Below, piece by piece: positions 24,992 through 32,883 of a DNA stretch of 35,178 bases. Position 1 is the first letter of the stretch, and the number at the start of each line of letters is the position of its first letter. The notes beneath the pieces were generated by a model that was not told the origin of the DNA, did not search any database, and was given only the letters and a program-made list of their open reading frames with translations. The translations under genes and the position numbers were made by a program. The stretch comes from Chitinophagales bacterium (lineage in GTDB: Bacteria > Bacteroidota > Bacteroidia > Chitinophagales > UBA2359), in contig JAEUUX010000237.1 of the NCBI GenBank assembly GCA_016787295.1, positions 1 through 35,178 of the forward strand, given 5' to 3'.

Positions 24992-26030
24992 GTAAATTAA
25001 TAATTTGTGGCGAATGTGTCGCTACAATGGCTTGTATTTGGTTGGGATAAAGTTGCATAATACGAAGCAAATCATCTAAAAAAGTCTCCTGCCAAACCAC
25101 ATGTAAAGAAGTTTCGGGTTCGTCGATCAACAGCAAAGTATCTGTTGCGGGAAGCGTAAAAATGAGGCGATATAACAAAATAAGTTCTTGTTGTTCGCCG
25201 CTCGATAGATACGCCAACTCCACTTCTTTGCCCATTGGTGTTGCGAAATAAAACCCTTTTTCTCGGTCTATCTTGAGCGTTTTATTGGCAAATTTTCTTT
25301 TGTTAATAATGTCTACAAACAAATTAAGTTTTTCTAACAAAGGATCAAAAACAGCCAATTTTTTCTCGGTATCTGCCAAATAAACAGAAAGTAGGCGCCC
25401 ACTTTCGGGGTCAAAAGAACTTGGAATGGCTTGTTCTACATCATAAATACCATACAAACACAACAAATCTTGTTTATTTTTGACCTGCAAAAAACGGCGA
25501 TTAAATTCTGTTTCTAACAAAGCAACACTTTCAGACAAAACCCGCAATGGAAAACTGCTGTCCAATTGTCGAGCAATTTGGTCTGATTGACTCAAGTATT
25601 GTTGTATGGTAGTAGCCAATTGTTGAGCGAATTCTGTAATGGATAAAGTGACATTGTATAATTTGCTCTTGTCAGCATTTTTTAATGATAGTATTCGTTG
25701 GTCTTGCAGCCGATAAACACTAATAGGTGTACGCATATAAGTAGATAATCCGTCCATAGTAAATGGTGTGTTTTCAGTTCTATCCAACTTCATCACTTTT
25801 CCGTCAGAAAAAGTGATATTTATTGTTTTAAAGGGTATATTTTGTAATTTGCTTAATATATTGTTATAAATTATGCGTTCTCCCAAAATCGCCCCCAAAA
25901 TCCTCAAAATAGTAGTTTTTCCATAGCCATTTGGACCAGTAAGCACTACCAATCCCGCTTCGTTAGCTAAGGGAATTTCGTAGTCAAACTGGTCAAAAAG
26001 GCGACTGATACTTATGTGTTGTATTTTCAT
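24924..26030 (-). CDS. ABC/AAA (AAA_15/AAA_21-type) ATPase, AriA-like component of a PARIS-type defence system
   Basis: This is a RecF/OLD-like ABC ATPase. Counting from the ATG at 26030, Walker A GPNGYGKTT is at 32-40. A long helical middle follows (about 130-250). The ABC signature LSSGEQQE is at 275-282, Walker B LLLIDEPETSLH at about 299-310, and the switch ATHSPQII at 337-344. An upstream in-frame ATG at 26075 would add 15 residues (MSLKLYVFSF...) that do not fit the family, whose members begin with a strand such as MKIQHISISRLF. The 68-base overlap with the DUF4435 gene implies coupled translation. In PARIS the ATPase forms an assembly that holds the nuclease and senses anti-restriction proteins such as phage T7 Ocr. 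The trigger here is unknown. The gene lies 154 bases downstream of infC. Confidence 0.88.
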   Translation of the reverse strand: MKIQHISISRLFDQFDYEIPLANEAGLVVLTGPNGYGKTTILRILGAILGERIIYNNILSKLQNIPFKTINITFSDGKVMKLDRTENTPFTMDGLSTYMRTPISVYRLQDQRILSLKNADKSKLYNVTLSITEFAQQLATTIQQYLSQSDQIARQLDSSFPLRVLSESVALLETEFNRRFLQVKNKQDLLCLYGIYDVEQAIPSSFDPESGRLLSVYLADTEKKLAVFDPLLEKLNLFVDIINKRKFANKTLKIDREKGFYFATPMGKEVELAYLSSGEQQELILLYRLIFTLPATDTLLLIDEPETSLHVVWQETFLDDLLRIMQLYPNQIQAIVATHSPQIINLHGDLVVDLYRLQKKNTQNIGNK

Positions 26031-26117
26031 ATTAAAAAAATAGATAAAGCTAAAAACATACAATTTTAGGCTCAAAATGAGGCATTAACACCATTTTTTC
26101 AATCAAAAAAAGCGCAA

Positions 26118-26165
26118 AAAACCACAACACATAATTTTTTATGGTTGCTCACTACCGTTGTAGTG
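26118..26165 (-). terminator. Possible weak terminator after infC
   Basis: On the minus strand, CACTAC/GTAGTG (26165-26150) forms a 6-bp hairpin with a 4-base loop. It is followed by a second weak stem, AACCA/TGGTT, that runs into TTTTTT near 26118. Either could end infC transcription before the defence pair, but neither is strong, so read-through is likely. Confidence 0.35.
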
Positions 26166-26184
26166 TTACTTGAACGAACAAGAT

Positions 26185-26922
26185 TTATTTTTTCTTCTTA
26201 GGCGTAATAAAAATGAACATACGTTTGCCCTCCAATTTGGGTAACTGTTCCAGCGAACCATGTTCTTTTAGTTTGTCTGCAAATTTGAGCAACAGCAATT
26301 CGCCGCGATCTTTAAACAAAATACCGCGCCCCTTGAAACTCACATAAGCCTTCACCTTAGCGCCTTCTTCCAAAAAACGTTCGGCATGTTTGGTCTTAAA
26401 CTCAATATCGTGGTCATCGGTTTCGGGTGTAAAACGAATTTCCTTAATAATAGTTTTTTGAGCTTTTTGCTTAATTTCTTTGTCGCGGCGTTTTTTGTCG
26501 TACAAAAATTTGGTGTAATCGATAATACGACAAACAGGCGGAGTGGCATTGCGAGCAATTTCCACCAAATCTAACCCTCGCTCTTCTGCCATTTCCAGCG
26601 CGATATTAAAAGAATAGATACCTTCTTCGGGAACGTTGTCACCAATAAGGCGCACCTCTTTCACTCCCCGAATTTCGTCATTAATTCGGTAGTTATCCTT
26701 TTCGCTGGGTGGCGGCTGAAAGCGATTGTATGGCAATTGACGTTGTTGCTGTTGTAGTGGCGGTGGTGGTGTATCACGCTTCACTTCTTCGCGCGGTTTA
26801 CTTTCGTCACGAACAGGTCTCGTAATAATTTTTCGGGGTGGTGTAGTACTACCATCACCCGTTTTTGGCACAGGAGGTTTATTGTTACTATCCTGTGGAT
26901 TGTTGTGTTTTGGTCCTTGCAA
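26185..26922 (-). CDS. infC: Translation initiation factor IF-3
   Basis: IF-3 binds the 30S subunit and checks start codon selection. The N domain begins around residue 75 ([21 protein letters not shown], ending near [21 protein letters not shown]). The C domain starts near residue 156 ([29 protein letters not shown]) and ends in FITPKKKK. A normal IF-3 has about 180 residues; this frame has a Pro/Gln-rich extension of about 75. No ATG is available: the frame opens after a TAA at 26940-26938, and the candidates are ATT at 26928, TTG at 26922 and a TTG at codon 63 (26736). AUU is the classical infC start that allows autoregulation. The usual partners rpmI, rplT and thrS are absent; the neighbours are a DinB-fold gene and the defence pair. 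Confidence 0.96.
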   Translation of the reverse strand: MQGPKHNNPQDSNNKPPVPKTGDGSTTPPRKIITRPVRDESKPREEVKRDTPPPPLQQQQRQLPYNRFQPPPSEKDNYRINDEIRGVKEVRLIGDNVPEEGIYSFNIALEMAEERGLDLVEIARNATPPVCRIIDYTKFLYDKKRRDKEIKQKAQKTIIKEIRFTPETDDHDIEFKTKHAERFLEEGAKVKAYVSFKGRGILFKDRGELLLLKFADKLKEHGSLEQLPKLEGKRMFIFITPKKKK

Positions 26923-26981
26923 ACGAATAAAATTTAGTTAGGAAATATAAATACAATAATAGGTATGAGTTAGTTTGGCAG

Positions 26982-27012
26982 CAAAGTTCCATTTTTTACG
27001 CCAAAAAACCAA
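26982..27012 (-). promoter_or_regulatory. Possible infC promoter
   Basis: On the minus strand, TTG (27012-27010) is followed after 20 bases by GAACTTTG (26989-26982), one mismatch from TAnnTTTG. Transcription would begin near 26975, leaving a leader of about 50 bases before the proposed start codon. Confidence 0.45.
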
Positions 27013-27106
27013 GAATAAATAGAAAAAAATGTCTTAGCCGTTAAAAAATGTTTATAAGTGCGTTCTAAATGACAAAATTTGTAACAAAATGAACAACAAT
27101 GGCAAT

Positions 27107-27670
27107 TTATAGTGATAACAATGGATAATAGCGATCTTTAACAACAGCCAAATGGTGCATCAAATGTCCAACAATGATAAAACCCAAAGCAACCACCGAC
27201 ATTTCATGGTTTGAGCAAATACCGGTGCGCAACATAGTAGTTTCGTCAAATTGTCGAAACATAATCCAAGTAGACTCTCGCACATAGCCCAATTCTTCAA
27301 ACAAATCATCTATGCTACGATGTTGTGTTGGGGCGACATTGGCATAGCTATCCTCGTCAAAACCCGGCAAAGGTGTTTTGTCGTTCCGTGCCAAACGCAA
27401 GGCGCGATAAGCAAAAATGCGTTCGGCATCAATAATATGCTGCAAAATAGCACGCACAGTCCACTTGTCGGGAGCATACACATGGTCACCCAACGCCACA
27501 AGTTGCGAACGTTCAGACAACAGCATCGCCACACCCGTTTCCTGCAAAGCCGTCAGAAGGTCTTGGTCAGGTGCTTGTTCGATGTAGCGTTGATAATAGG
27601 AAGGCACCACAGCAATTTGACTCTTATTCATGTTTTCAATCATTTTTTTAAGATAAAAACACCATTCCAT
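27107..27670 (-). CDS. DinB family protein (YfiT/DinB-like metal-binding four-helix bundle)
   Basis: The protein belongs to the DinB/YfiT superfamily of four-helix bundles with a three-His metal site, which includes bacillithiol- or mycothiol-dependent transferases and damage-inducible proteins of unknown activity. The site is His78 in RAILQHIIDAERIFAYR, then His169 and His173 in GHLMHHLAVVKDRY. DKWTVRAILQH is typical of the family's first half. The length fits. In-frame ATGs at 27670, 27643 and 27631 are all possible; the last (MNKSQIAVVPSYY) looks most natural. It is upstream of infC on the same strand. Its promoter region runs into the GC-rich repeat. Confidence 0.9.
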   Translation of the reverse strand: MEWCFYLKKMIENMNKSQIAVVPSYYQRYIEQAPDQDLLTALQETGVAMLLSERSQLVALGDHVYAPDKWTVRAILQHIIDAERIFAYRALRLARNDKTPLPGFDEDSYANVAPTQHRSIDDLFEELGYVRESTWIMFRQFDETTMLRTGICSNHEMSVVALGFIIVGHLMHHLAVVKDRYYPLLSL

Positions 27671-27715
27671 CGATGAATTGGTTATTTTTTAAAAAAAATG
27701 TGGTTATTATTTTTT

Positions 27716-27830
27716 GGGCGTTTCCCTTACGGGTCGGGCTTTACGGGGCTTCGCTAACGCTTCGGTGCAAGCACCAGCCTAACGGCTGCCCCTACAATCC
27801 CTAACGCGCTTCGCCCCGCAAACTTGTGTC
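27716..27830. repeat. GC-rich branched palindromic intergenic element
   Basis: This is a sharply GC-rich block in AT-rich surroundings. It folds as nested stems: GCGTT (27718-27722) with AACGC (27803-27807), and GGGGC (27745-27749) with GCCCC (27788-27792). Inside these are two hairpins, GGTGC-AA-GCACC (27764-27775) and AGCC-TAAC-GGCT (27776-27787). GCTTCG occurs three times in direct orientation. The opening GGGCGTTTCCC...GGGTCGGGC and the CCCTAACGC near the right end resemble a REP-like element I recall from many Bacteroidota intergenic regions. Confidence 0.6.
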
Positions 27831-27843
27831 CATAGTATTTTTT

Positions 27844-27865
27844 AATGGCGGCTACGCCGACCATT
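27844..27865. terminator. Hairpin downstream of the SBBP protein gene
   Basis: AATGGCGGC and GCCGACCATT form a 9-bp stem with one bulged A and a TAC loop. On the minus strand it lies 48 bases after the SBBP gene stop and is followed by AAAAAATAC rather than a T-run, so it may be part of the repeat element instead of a true terminator. Confidence 0.4.
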
Positions 27866-27912
27866 TCACCTATATTCAGTATGTACACAACCCTGCTAAT
27901 ATGCCCTTTTAT

Positions 27913-30900
27913 TTACGGATTAGTTTGAGTAATACTCACCGTTCCTACTGTTCCTGATGACCATTGAACAGTAATGCTCGCTCCTGTGTTACTCCCTATG
28001 ATTGTACCACCACTACTCACCGTCCAAAGGTAGGTATTACCTGCCACTGGCGTAACGCTGTAGGTATATGTATAAGGCGCTCCAGTACAAACTGCCGTAG
28101 CTCCTGTAATAGCAGGCGTTGGGCTGGCATCCACCACCACAGGCACGTTGATAGTCGCACTACAACTACCACTATTCCATTGCAATGTATAGTTTTTCGT
28201 ACCAACAGTAGTAGGAGTCACCGTTACAGTAGTATCGGTTGCCAAAACAGTATTGCCGTCTTTCCAGCGGAATGTTCCCAAAGTAGCTCCCGAAACACTC
28301 AACACCAACGGATTGTTGGCACAAACACTCGGATTAGCAGGACTTATCACCAAACTTGGCACGGTTTCGGTGCATTTACGAACGGTGGCATCGGCTTGTG
28401 TCGCAGTTGTCACAAAACCAGCCGTATAGATATGGTTAGTATTGCTGGCACTAAAAACAGCTATGTCCTCGCCGCTGTCATCAAACAAATTTAGATTCAA
28501 AGCATCATAGCTATCACTCCAAAGAATGGCTCCATCTTTGCCTTTGAGTTTCATAACAAGGTAATTATCATTGCCTGCATTGGGTTCGGAGCGCCCTGTT
28601 ATCCACACATTACCCGCACAATCTACTCCAATAGCATTGGCTTGGTCAAAGCCTGTGCCAGAATCATAAATACGTTGCCATTGTTGCACACCTGCGCCGT
28701 TGTATTTAATCACCAACACATTGTCATCAACACCATCGTTGTTTTGTCCTGCCACATACACCATTCCCAAACTGTCAATAGCTATGTCATAAATGCGGTC
28801 GTTGCCTGTGTTGCTATAGACCTGCGCCCACTGTTGTGTACCTGTCGCATTGTAGCGAATTGTTACAGCATCATCTATCCCGTTGGCACTGGTACGTCCG
28901 CCTACTACTACTATACCGTTCAACACAGCAATAGCATCGCCACGGTCATCACCGGTCGTTGTGCCATAGTTGGCTGTCCAGGCTTGAGTACCTGTTAGGC
29001 TATATTTGAGCGTCAAAATATTTTCGGTTGCACCCACCACACTTCGTCCTGTGATATAGACACCATTAGCATCGCCGGTCATTGCCTCGGGACGGTCACT
29101 GCCATTAGCGGCTCCATTGTAGATTTGCGCCCATTGTTGTATGCCAGAACTATTGTATTTGGCAGTCACTATATTGTAGTTGCTATTGGACGAGGCATCA
29201 ACGTCGGTGCGTCCTGTCACATATACACCTCCTGCGGCATCAATATATAGCGCTATGGCTTCGTCAAATTCATCAGCTGCATTATTATACGTCTGAATCC
29301 ATTGGAAAACACCCGCGGCATTGTATTTGAGCAAAGCAAAATTTTCGTCGGTTGTACCCGCCACATAAACATTACCTGTTGCATCAACCCCCACATCGTT
29401 GGCTTCGTCCATTGGGTTGTCGTTAGGTATACTATTATAAGTATTAGTCCAAGCTAAAGTACCATTGGCATTATATTTGGTAATTAACATATCGCGCGCT
29501 TGGTCAGTATTGAACGAATAACCTACAGCATATACGTTGCCTTGTGCATCGGTAATAATACGGCGATATTTGTCGGTATTGTCCCCTTGTCCGTTGTAGC
29601 GTGCAAACCATTGTTGTGTGCCACTATTGTTGTATTTGATAACCAACAAATCGTTTTGGGTGGTACTATAGCCAAAACCTGTAGTATAAACGTTGCCAGA
29701 GGCATCAATCACAATGTTGCGTCCTTCGTCGTTGTCATTGCCAACTTCGGCATAGATTTGCGCCCAAGCGGTTGTACCTGTAGCACTAATTTTAAAGGTC
29801 AATACATCACCAATGGAATCGGTGGGTGTGTATGTAACCGTTTTGCCTGCCAAGTAGCAATTACCATTAGCATCAATAGCCATATCGTAAGGACGGTCTT
29901 CCTTGCCTGCATTGTCATAGCTATGCAACCATTGTTGTGTGCCTGCGCTGTTGTATTTGATAGTCACTACATTATAAATAGCTGTTGCTGCCGACTCCGA
30001 CCTGCCCGATACAAACACATTACCCGAAGCATCGACTTTGATTTCAGATGCTCGGTCGTCTTGCAGACCATTGTATAGTTTTGACCACACTACAGTGCCT
30101 GCCAAATCGTATTTAATGGTAACATAATCGTCGTCGGAGGTTGTTGAGGCATATTCACCGCACAAATAAAAATTATTGCCCACTACTTCAATATGGTAAG
30201 CAATGTCTTGTCCATTGCCACTGTCAATTCGTTTATTGAATTGTACAACACCACTCGAATTATATTTGACCGTCAAAATATCTTCGTCTCCATTAGTTCC
30301 AAAGCTACTACCTGTGACATAGATATTTCCAGAGGCATCAACCCCTAAATCGTTCACCAAATCCTCAGCATTACCTGTGCCGTTGTAGGTTTGTGACCAA
30401 AGCAAAGTACCCGAAGTATTGTATTTAGCAATAGCATAATCATAGTTGGTGACTGTGGAAGCGTCGCTGTCCGATTTTCCGCCGATGATGATGTTGCCTG
30501 ATGGGTCTATGACGATACTGTTGGCTTCGTCAAAACCGTTGGCAGCGCCATTCCATTGGCGTGACCAAAGCGTGTCACCCGCTGGCGATAATTTAAGCAA
30601 CAACATATTGCGGTCGCCAAGCCCTGCAACAAACACGTTACCGTTGGCATCTAAGGCAATGGCTTTACCTTCATCAGTATTGTCGCTACCTGTGTTGAAA
30701 GTTCGTTGCCACGACACTGAGCCTGTTGGCGTATATTTGACCGCTACTATATCGCGCCCATTATCGGCGCGGAAGCTATAGCCTGTCGTATACAAATTAC
30801 CTGTTGCATCAAGAACGGCTGCATTGCCGCGGTCTTCATTTTCGGTAGTACCATTATAGGTATCTGTCCATGCAACAGTTTGTGCAAAAAGGGAATGGGA

Positions 30901-30960
30901 AAGAAAAATGCAAGATAATGATAGGGAAAGCAAAAAAATGGTTCTGCTTTTCATTAACAA
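27913..30960 (-). CDS. Secreted SBBP-repeat beta-propeller protein with C-terminal Ig/PKD-like domains, no sorting domain
   Basis: The signal peptide covers about residues 1-26 (core IFLLSLSLSCIFLSHSLFA). Residues about 28-850 contain some 15 SBBP repeats of 50-60 residues, recognised by D-x-x-G-N-V-Y-V-A/T-G turns (GVDASGNIYVTG, AIDANGNCYLAG, GVDATGNVYVAG) alternating with KYN-x-x-G-x-Q-Q-W strands. Two Ig/PKD-like domains follow: ISPANPSVCANNPLVLSVSG and PAITGATAVCTGAPYTYTYS. The frame then stops right after SGTVGTVSITQTNP. In related proteins this is normally followed by more domains and a T9SS sorting domain, so the 3' end looks cut. No continuation appears in the other frames. A GC-rich repeat lies just beyond. 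It may still be exported to the periplasm by Sec. Confidence 0.88.
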   Translation of the reverse strand: MLMKSRTIFLLSLSLSCIFLSHSLFAQTVAWTDTYNGTTENEDRGNAAVLDATGNLYTTGYSFRADNGRDIVAVKYTPTGSVSWQRTFNTGSDNTDEGKAIALDANGNVFVAGLGDRNMLLLKLSPAGDTLWSRQWNGAANGFDEANSIVIDPSGNIIIGGKSDSDASTVTNYDYAIAKYNTSGTLLWSQTYNGTGNAEDLVNDLGVDASGNIYVTGSSFGTNGDEDILTVKYNSSGVVQFNKRIDSGNGQDIAYHIEVVGNNFYLCGEYASTTSDDDYVTIKYDLAGTVVWSKLYNGLQDDRASEIKVDASGNVFVSGRSESAATAIYNVVTIKYNSAGTQQWLHSYDNAGKEDRPYDMAIDANGNCYLAGKTVTYTPTDSIGDVLTFKISATGTTAWAQIYAEVGNDNDEGRNIVIDASGNVYTTGFGYSTTQNDLLVIKYNNSGTQQWFARYNGQGDNTDKYRRIITDAQGNVYAVGYSFNTDQARDMLITKYNANGTLAWTNTYNSIPNDNPMDEANDVGVDATGNVYVAGTTDENFALLKYNAAGVFQWIQTYNNAADEFDEAIALYIDAAGGVYVTGRTDVDASSNSNYNIVTAKYNSSGIQQWAQIYNGAANGSDRPEAMTGDANGVYITGRSVVGATENILTLKYSLTGTQAWTANYGTTTGDDRGDAIAVLNGIVVVGGRTSANGIDDAVTIRYNATGTQQWAQVYSNTGNDRIYDIAIDSLGMVYVAGQNNDGVDDNVLVIKYNGAGVQQWQRIYDSGTGFDQANAIGVDCAGNVWITGRSEPNAGNDNYLVMKLKGKDGAILWSDSYDALNLNLFDDSGEDIAVFSASNTNHIYTAGFVTTATQADATVRKCTETVPSLVISPANPSVCANNPLVLSVSGATLGTFRWKDGNTVLATDTTVTVTPTTVGTKNYTLQWNSGSCSATINVPVVVDASPTPAITGATAVCTGAPYTYTYSVTPVAGNTYLWTVSSGGTIIGSNTGASITVQWSSGTVGTVSITQTNP

Positions 30961-31018
30961 TAAGATGTGGATTATAAAATTTAATTGATAGAAAAATGCA
31001 AACTATAGAAAATTCCTA

Positions 31019-31026
31019 CAAAGGTA
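31019..31026 (-). promoter_or_regulatory. Possible -7 promoter element of the SBBP gene
   Basis: On the minus strand, TACCTTTG (31026-31019) matches TAnnTTTG, 59 bases before the ATG. No TTG stands at the right distance upstream, so only half of the promoter pattern is present. Confidence 0.4.
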
Positions 31027-31150
31027 CGTTTTTATGAGCAAAAAACCTAATCGATAGGCAAAAAAAGGCAAAATTGGTGTATAATCATAATTAAATTTTG
31101 CCAAAATAAAAAAGGTTTAATCACAACAACATTTTTTTGAAAAAAAACAC

Positions 31151-31158
31151 TACTTTTG
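31151..31158 (+). promoter_or_regulatory. -7 promoter element of the sigma factor gene
   Basis: TACTTTTG matches TAnnTTTG, 31 bases before the ATG at 31189. A TTTG at 31136-31139 is too close to serve as the -33 element. The position rules out the upstream ATG at 31156 as the start of translation. Confidence 0.5.
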
Positions 31159-31188
31159 CGTAACGTTTCCACGCTCAAAGGAATAAAC

Positions 31189-31899
31189 ATGACAGACAAC
31201 AACAATAACCGTGCAACATTATCCGTTGCAGAACAAGAACGCAATGCCAAGATAATACAAGGCTTTATTAATAATGATTGGACAGTTATCCAAGAGTGTC
31301 ATAAAGTGGTATTTGAAATGGTACACAAATTGGTCAAAAACAATTCGGGTGATATGGACAATGCCCGTGATTTGGTCTTAGACTGTTTTAAGGTTTTTAG
31401 AAAACAGTGCGACAAACCAGATTTTGTATTGACCGTTAAATTCACAACCTATATATATAGTGTTGCCTATAAATTATGGCTTAAACAGTTGCGCCGCCGA
31501 CGGGGCGATGCACTAAACTATACCGTAGATTTAGGTGGTGGTGGTAGCTCTTCCGATGAAGAAGACAATGACAACCAAGAACGCCTCGCCAATTTAGCAA
31601 TGGTACATGACACTACCGAAGAGGCAATGAGCATACAGCAATTGTATCAAATCGTGATGGGTTTGATTAATGGCTTAGGGCAAATGTGCAAACAAGTACT
31701 CCTACTCTATGCCGACGACAAATCACACAAAGAAATTGCTACGATTTTGGATATCAACGAAAACACATCACGAAAACGCATTTTTGACTGCAAAGAATCA
31801 TTAGCAAACAACATCAGAAAAAGTCAATACTTTAAGGAACTGATGTCACATCCTAATATTCAACAGTTTTTGAGCAAGTATCTCAAAAACAAAAAGTAA
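31189..31899 (+). CDS. RNA polymerase sigma-70 family (ECF-like) factor
   Basis: This alternative sigma factor directs RNA polymerase to a particular set of promoters. Sigma region 2 is at about residues 50-110 (ARDLVLDCFKVFRKQC, then VKFTTYIYSVAYKLWLKQLRRRRGD). An acidic, Gly/Ser linker follows (LGGGGSSSDEEDNDNQ). Region 4 is at about 155-215 (IVMGLINGLGQMCKQVLLLY, then SHKEIATILDINENTSRKRIFDCKESL). A C-terminal extension of about 25 residues ends in KYLKNKK. The total of 236 residues is longer than most ECF factors because of the linker and tail. The start at 31189 follows the promoter element at 31151. A likely anti-sigma gene follows 114 bases later. Confidence 0.88.
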   Translation: MTDNNNNRATLSVAEQERNAKIIQGFINNDWTVIQECHKVVFEMVHKLVKNNSGDMDNARDLVLDCFKVFRKQCDKPDFVLTVKFTTYIYSVAYKLWLKQLRRRRGDALNYTVDLGGGGSSSDEEDNDNQERLANLAMVHDTTEEAMSIQQLYQIVMGLINGLGQMCKQVLLLYADDKSHKEIATILDINENTSRKRIFDCKESLANNIRKSQYFKELMSHPNIQQFLSKYLKNKK

Positions 31900-32013
31900 T
31901 ACACTACAATAATTTTTGCTACTTTAATTTTAATTAACACGCCTTCTTTCGTTACTTTTTCACACCTAATTAGTCTAAACTATAGTGTTAACCACTTCAA
32001 ACATATTGAACGT

Positions 32014-32688
32014 ATGAATACCTTGACCCAAGAACAACAAATATTGATAGAACAATACTTGTTACAGGAATTAACAGTTGAACAGCAAGCCATTTTTGAC
32101 GAATTGGTACGCAGCAATGCTCAATTTGCCGAAGTTGTCTTATTGGAAGACTTGATGCTTACTGCTTTGCAAGAAACTGCCTTAGAGGAAAGTTTGGAAA
32201 GCGTGACAAATGGCTCTGAGTATAGCGATTTTTGTGAATTGCTATTAGATATTGATGATAATTTCGCTATGCAGCAAAATATCGAATCTATGTTGGCAAG
32301 TGACCATATTGCGCCGCAAGCCTCTGGCTTTTCTACGCACGAAGCCCAATCCTTTCGAGTAGTAGAAGAATATGCCAAAGCCCTATCTGCCACACAGCGC
32401 TCCGATTCTGCTACTATAGAGGAAATAGCAGTTTTTTTGCCGCCCAACGGCATTCGTTGCAAAAATTTTCAATTATCGTTTCGTATTCAACCCACCGACA
32501 CTCCTTTGAAACTGCGGATAGAAAACAACCGAAAACAAACTATCTTGCGCTTAGATATTGCTGACAATACCACCGATTTTGTGGTGCAATTGCCCCAAGA
32601 CCGCTGCCCCAATGGTCGTTACTATTGGAAGTTGTATGACAGAGAAAGCATGATTATTCGCGAGTTTTTCATCTGGGAAAACCAATGA
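32014..32688 (+). CDS. Probable soluble anti-sigma-like protein
   Basis: The N-terminal about 50 residues (EQQILIEQYLLQELTVEQQAIFDELVRSNAQF) match the short helical start of many Bacteroidota anti-sigma factors. There, an I/L-E-x-Y-L-x-x-x-L-x-x-E-E pattern precedes the sigma-binding helices. Unlike most, it has no transmembrane segment and no zinc-binding HxxxCxxC. The middle is acidic and helical. The C-terminal about 90 residues (FQLSFRIQPTD, KLRIENNRKQTILRLDIAD, NGRYYWKLYD) look like an Ig-like beta sandwich. Its place directly after the sigma gene supports a regulatory pair acting in the cytoplasm. No direct motif proves sigma binding. A terminator follows at once. Confidence 0.68.
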   Translation: MNTLTQEQQILIEQYLLQELTVEQQAIFDELVRSNAQFAEVVLLEDLMLTALQETALEESLESVTNGSEYSDFCELLLDIDDNFAMQQNIESMLASDHIAPQASGFSTHEAQSFRVVEEYAKALSATQRSDSATIEEIAVFLPPNGIRCKNFQLSFRIQPTDTPLKLRIENNRKQTILRLDIADNTTDFVVQLPQDRCPNGRYYWKLYDRESMIIREFFIWENQ

Positions 32689-32700
32689 AGTGTTACTACT

Positions 32701-32738
32701 AACGGCTGACTCCTATTATCTGGGAATCAGCCGTTTTT
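32701..32738 (+). terminator. Rho-independent terminator after the sigma/anti-sigma pair
   Basis: AACGGCTGA (32701-32709) pairs with TCAGCCGTT (32727-32735), extended inward by TCC/GGGA, and ends in TTTTT (32734-32738). It lies 12 bases beyond the stop codon. Confidence 0.85.
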
Positions 32739-32883
32739 GGTGTTTTTATGTAAAAAAAGCAAAGTGCTTATCCGGAGCTTTGGCAGTTTTAACTAAACTT
32801 TGCAGATAACAATACCCAAAACAAAAAATGTGCAAACCCTTTGATTTCACAAATATTTCATCATTCCTTACAATGTATTTGAT

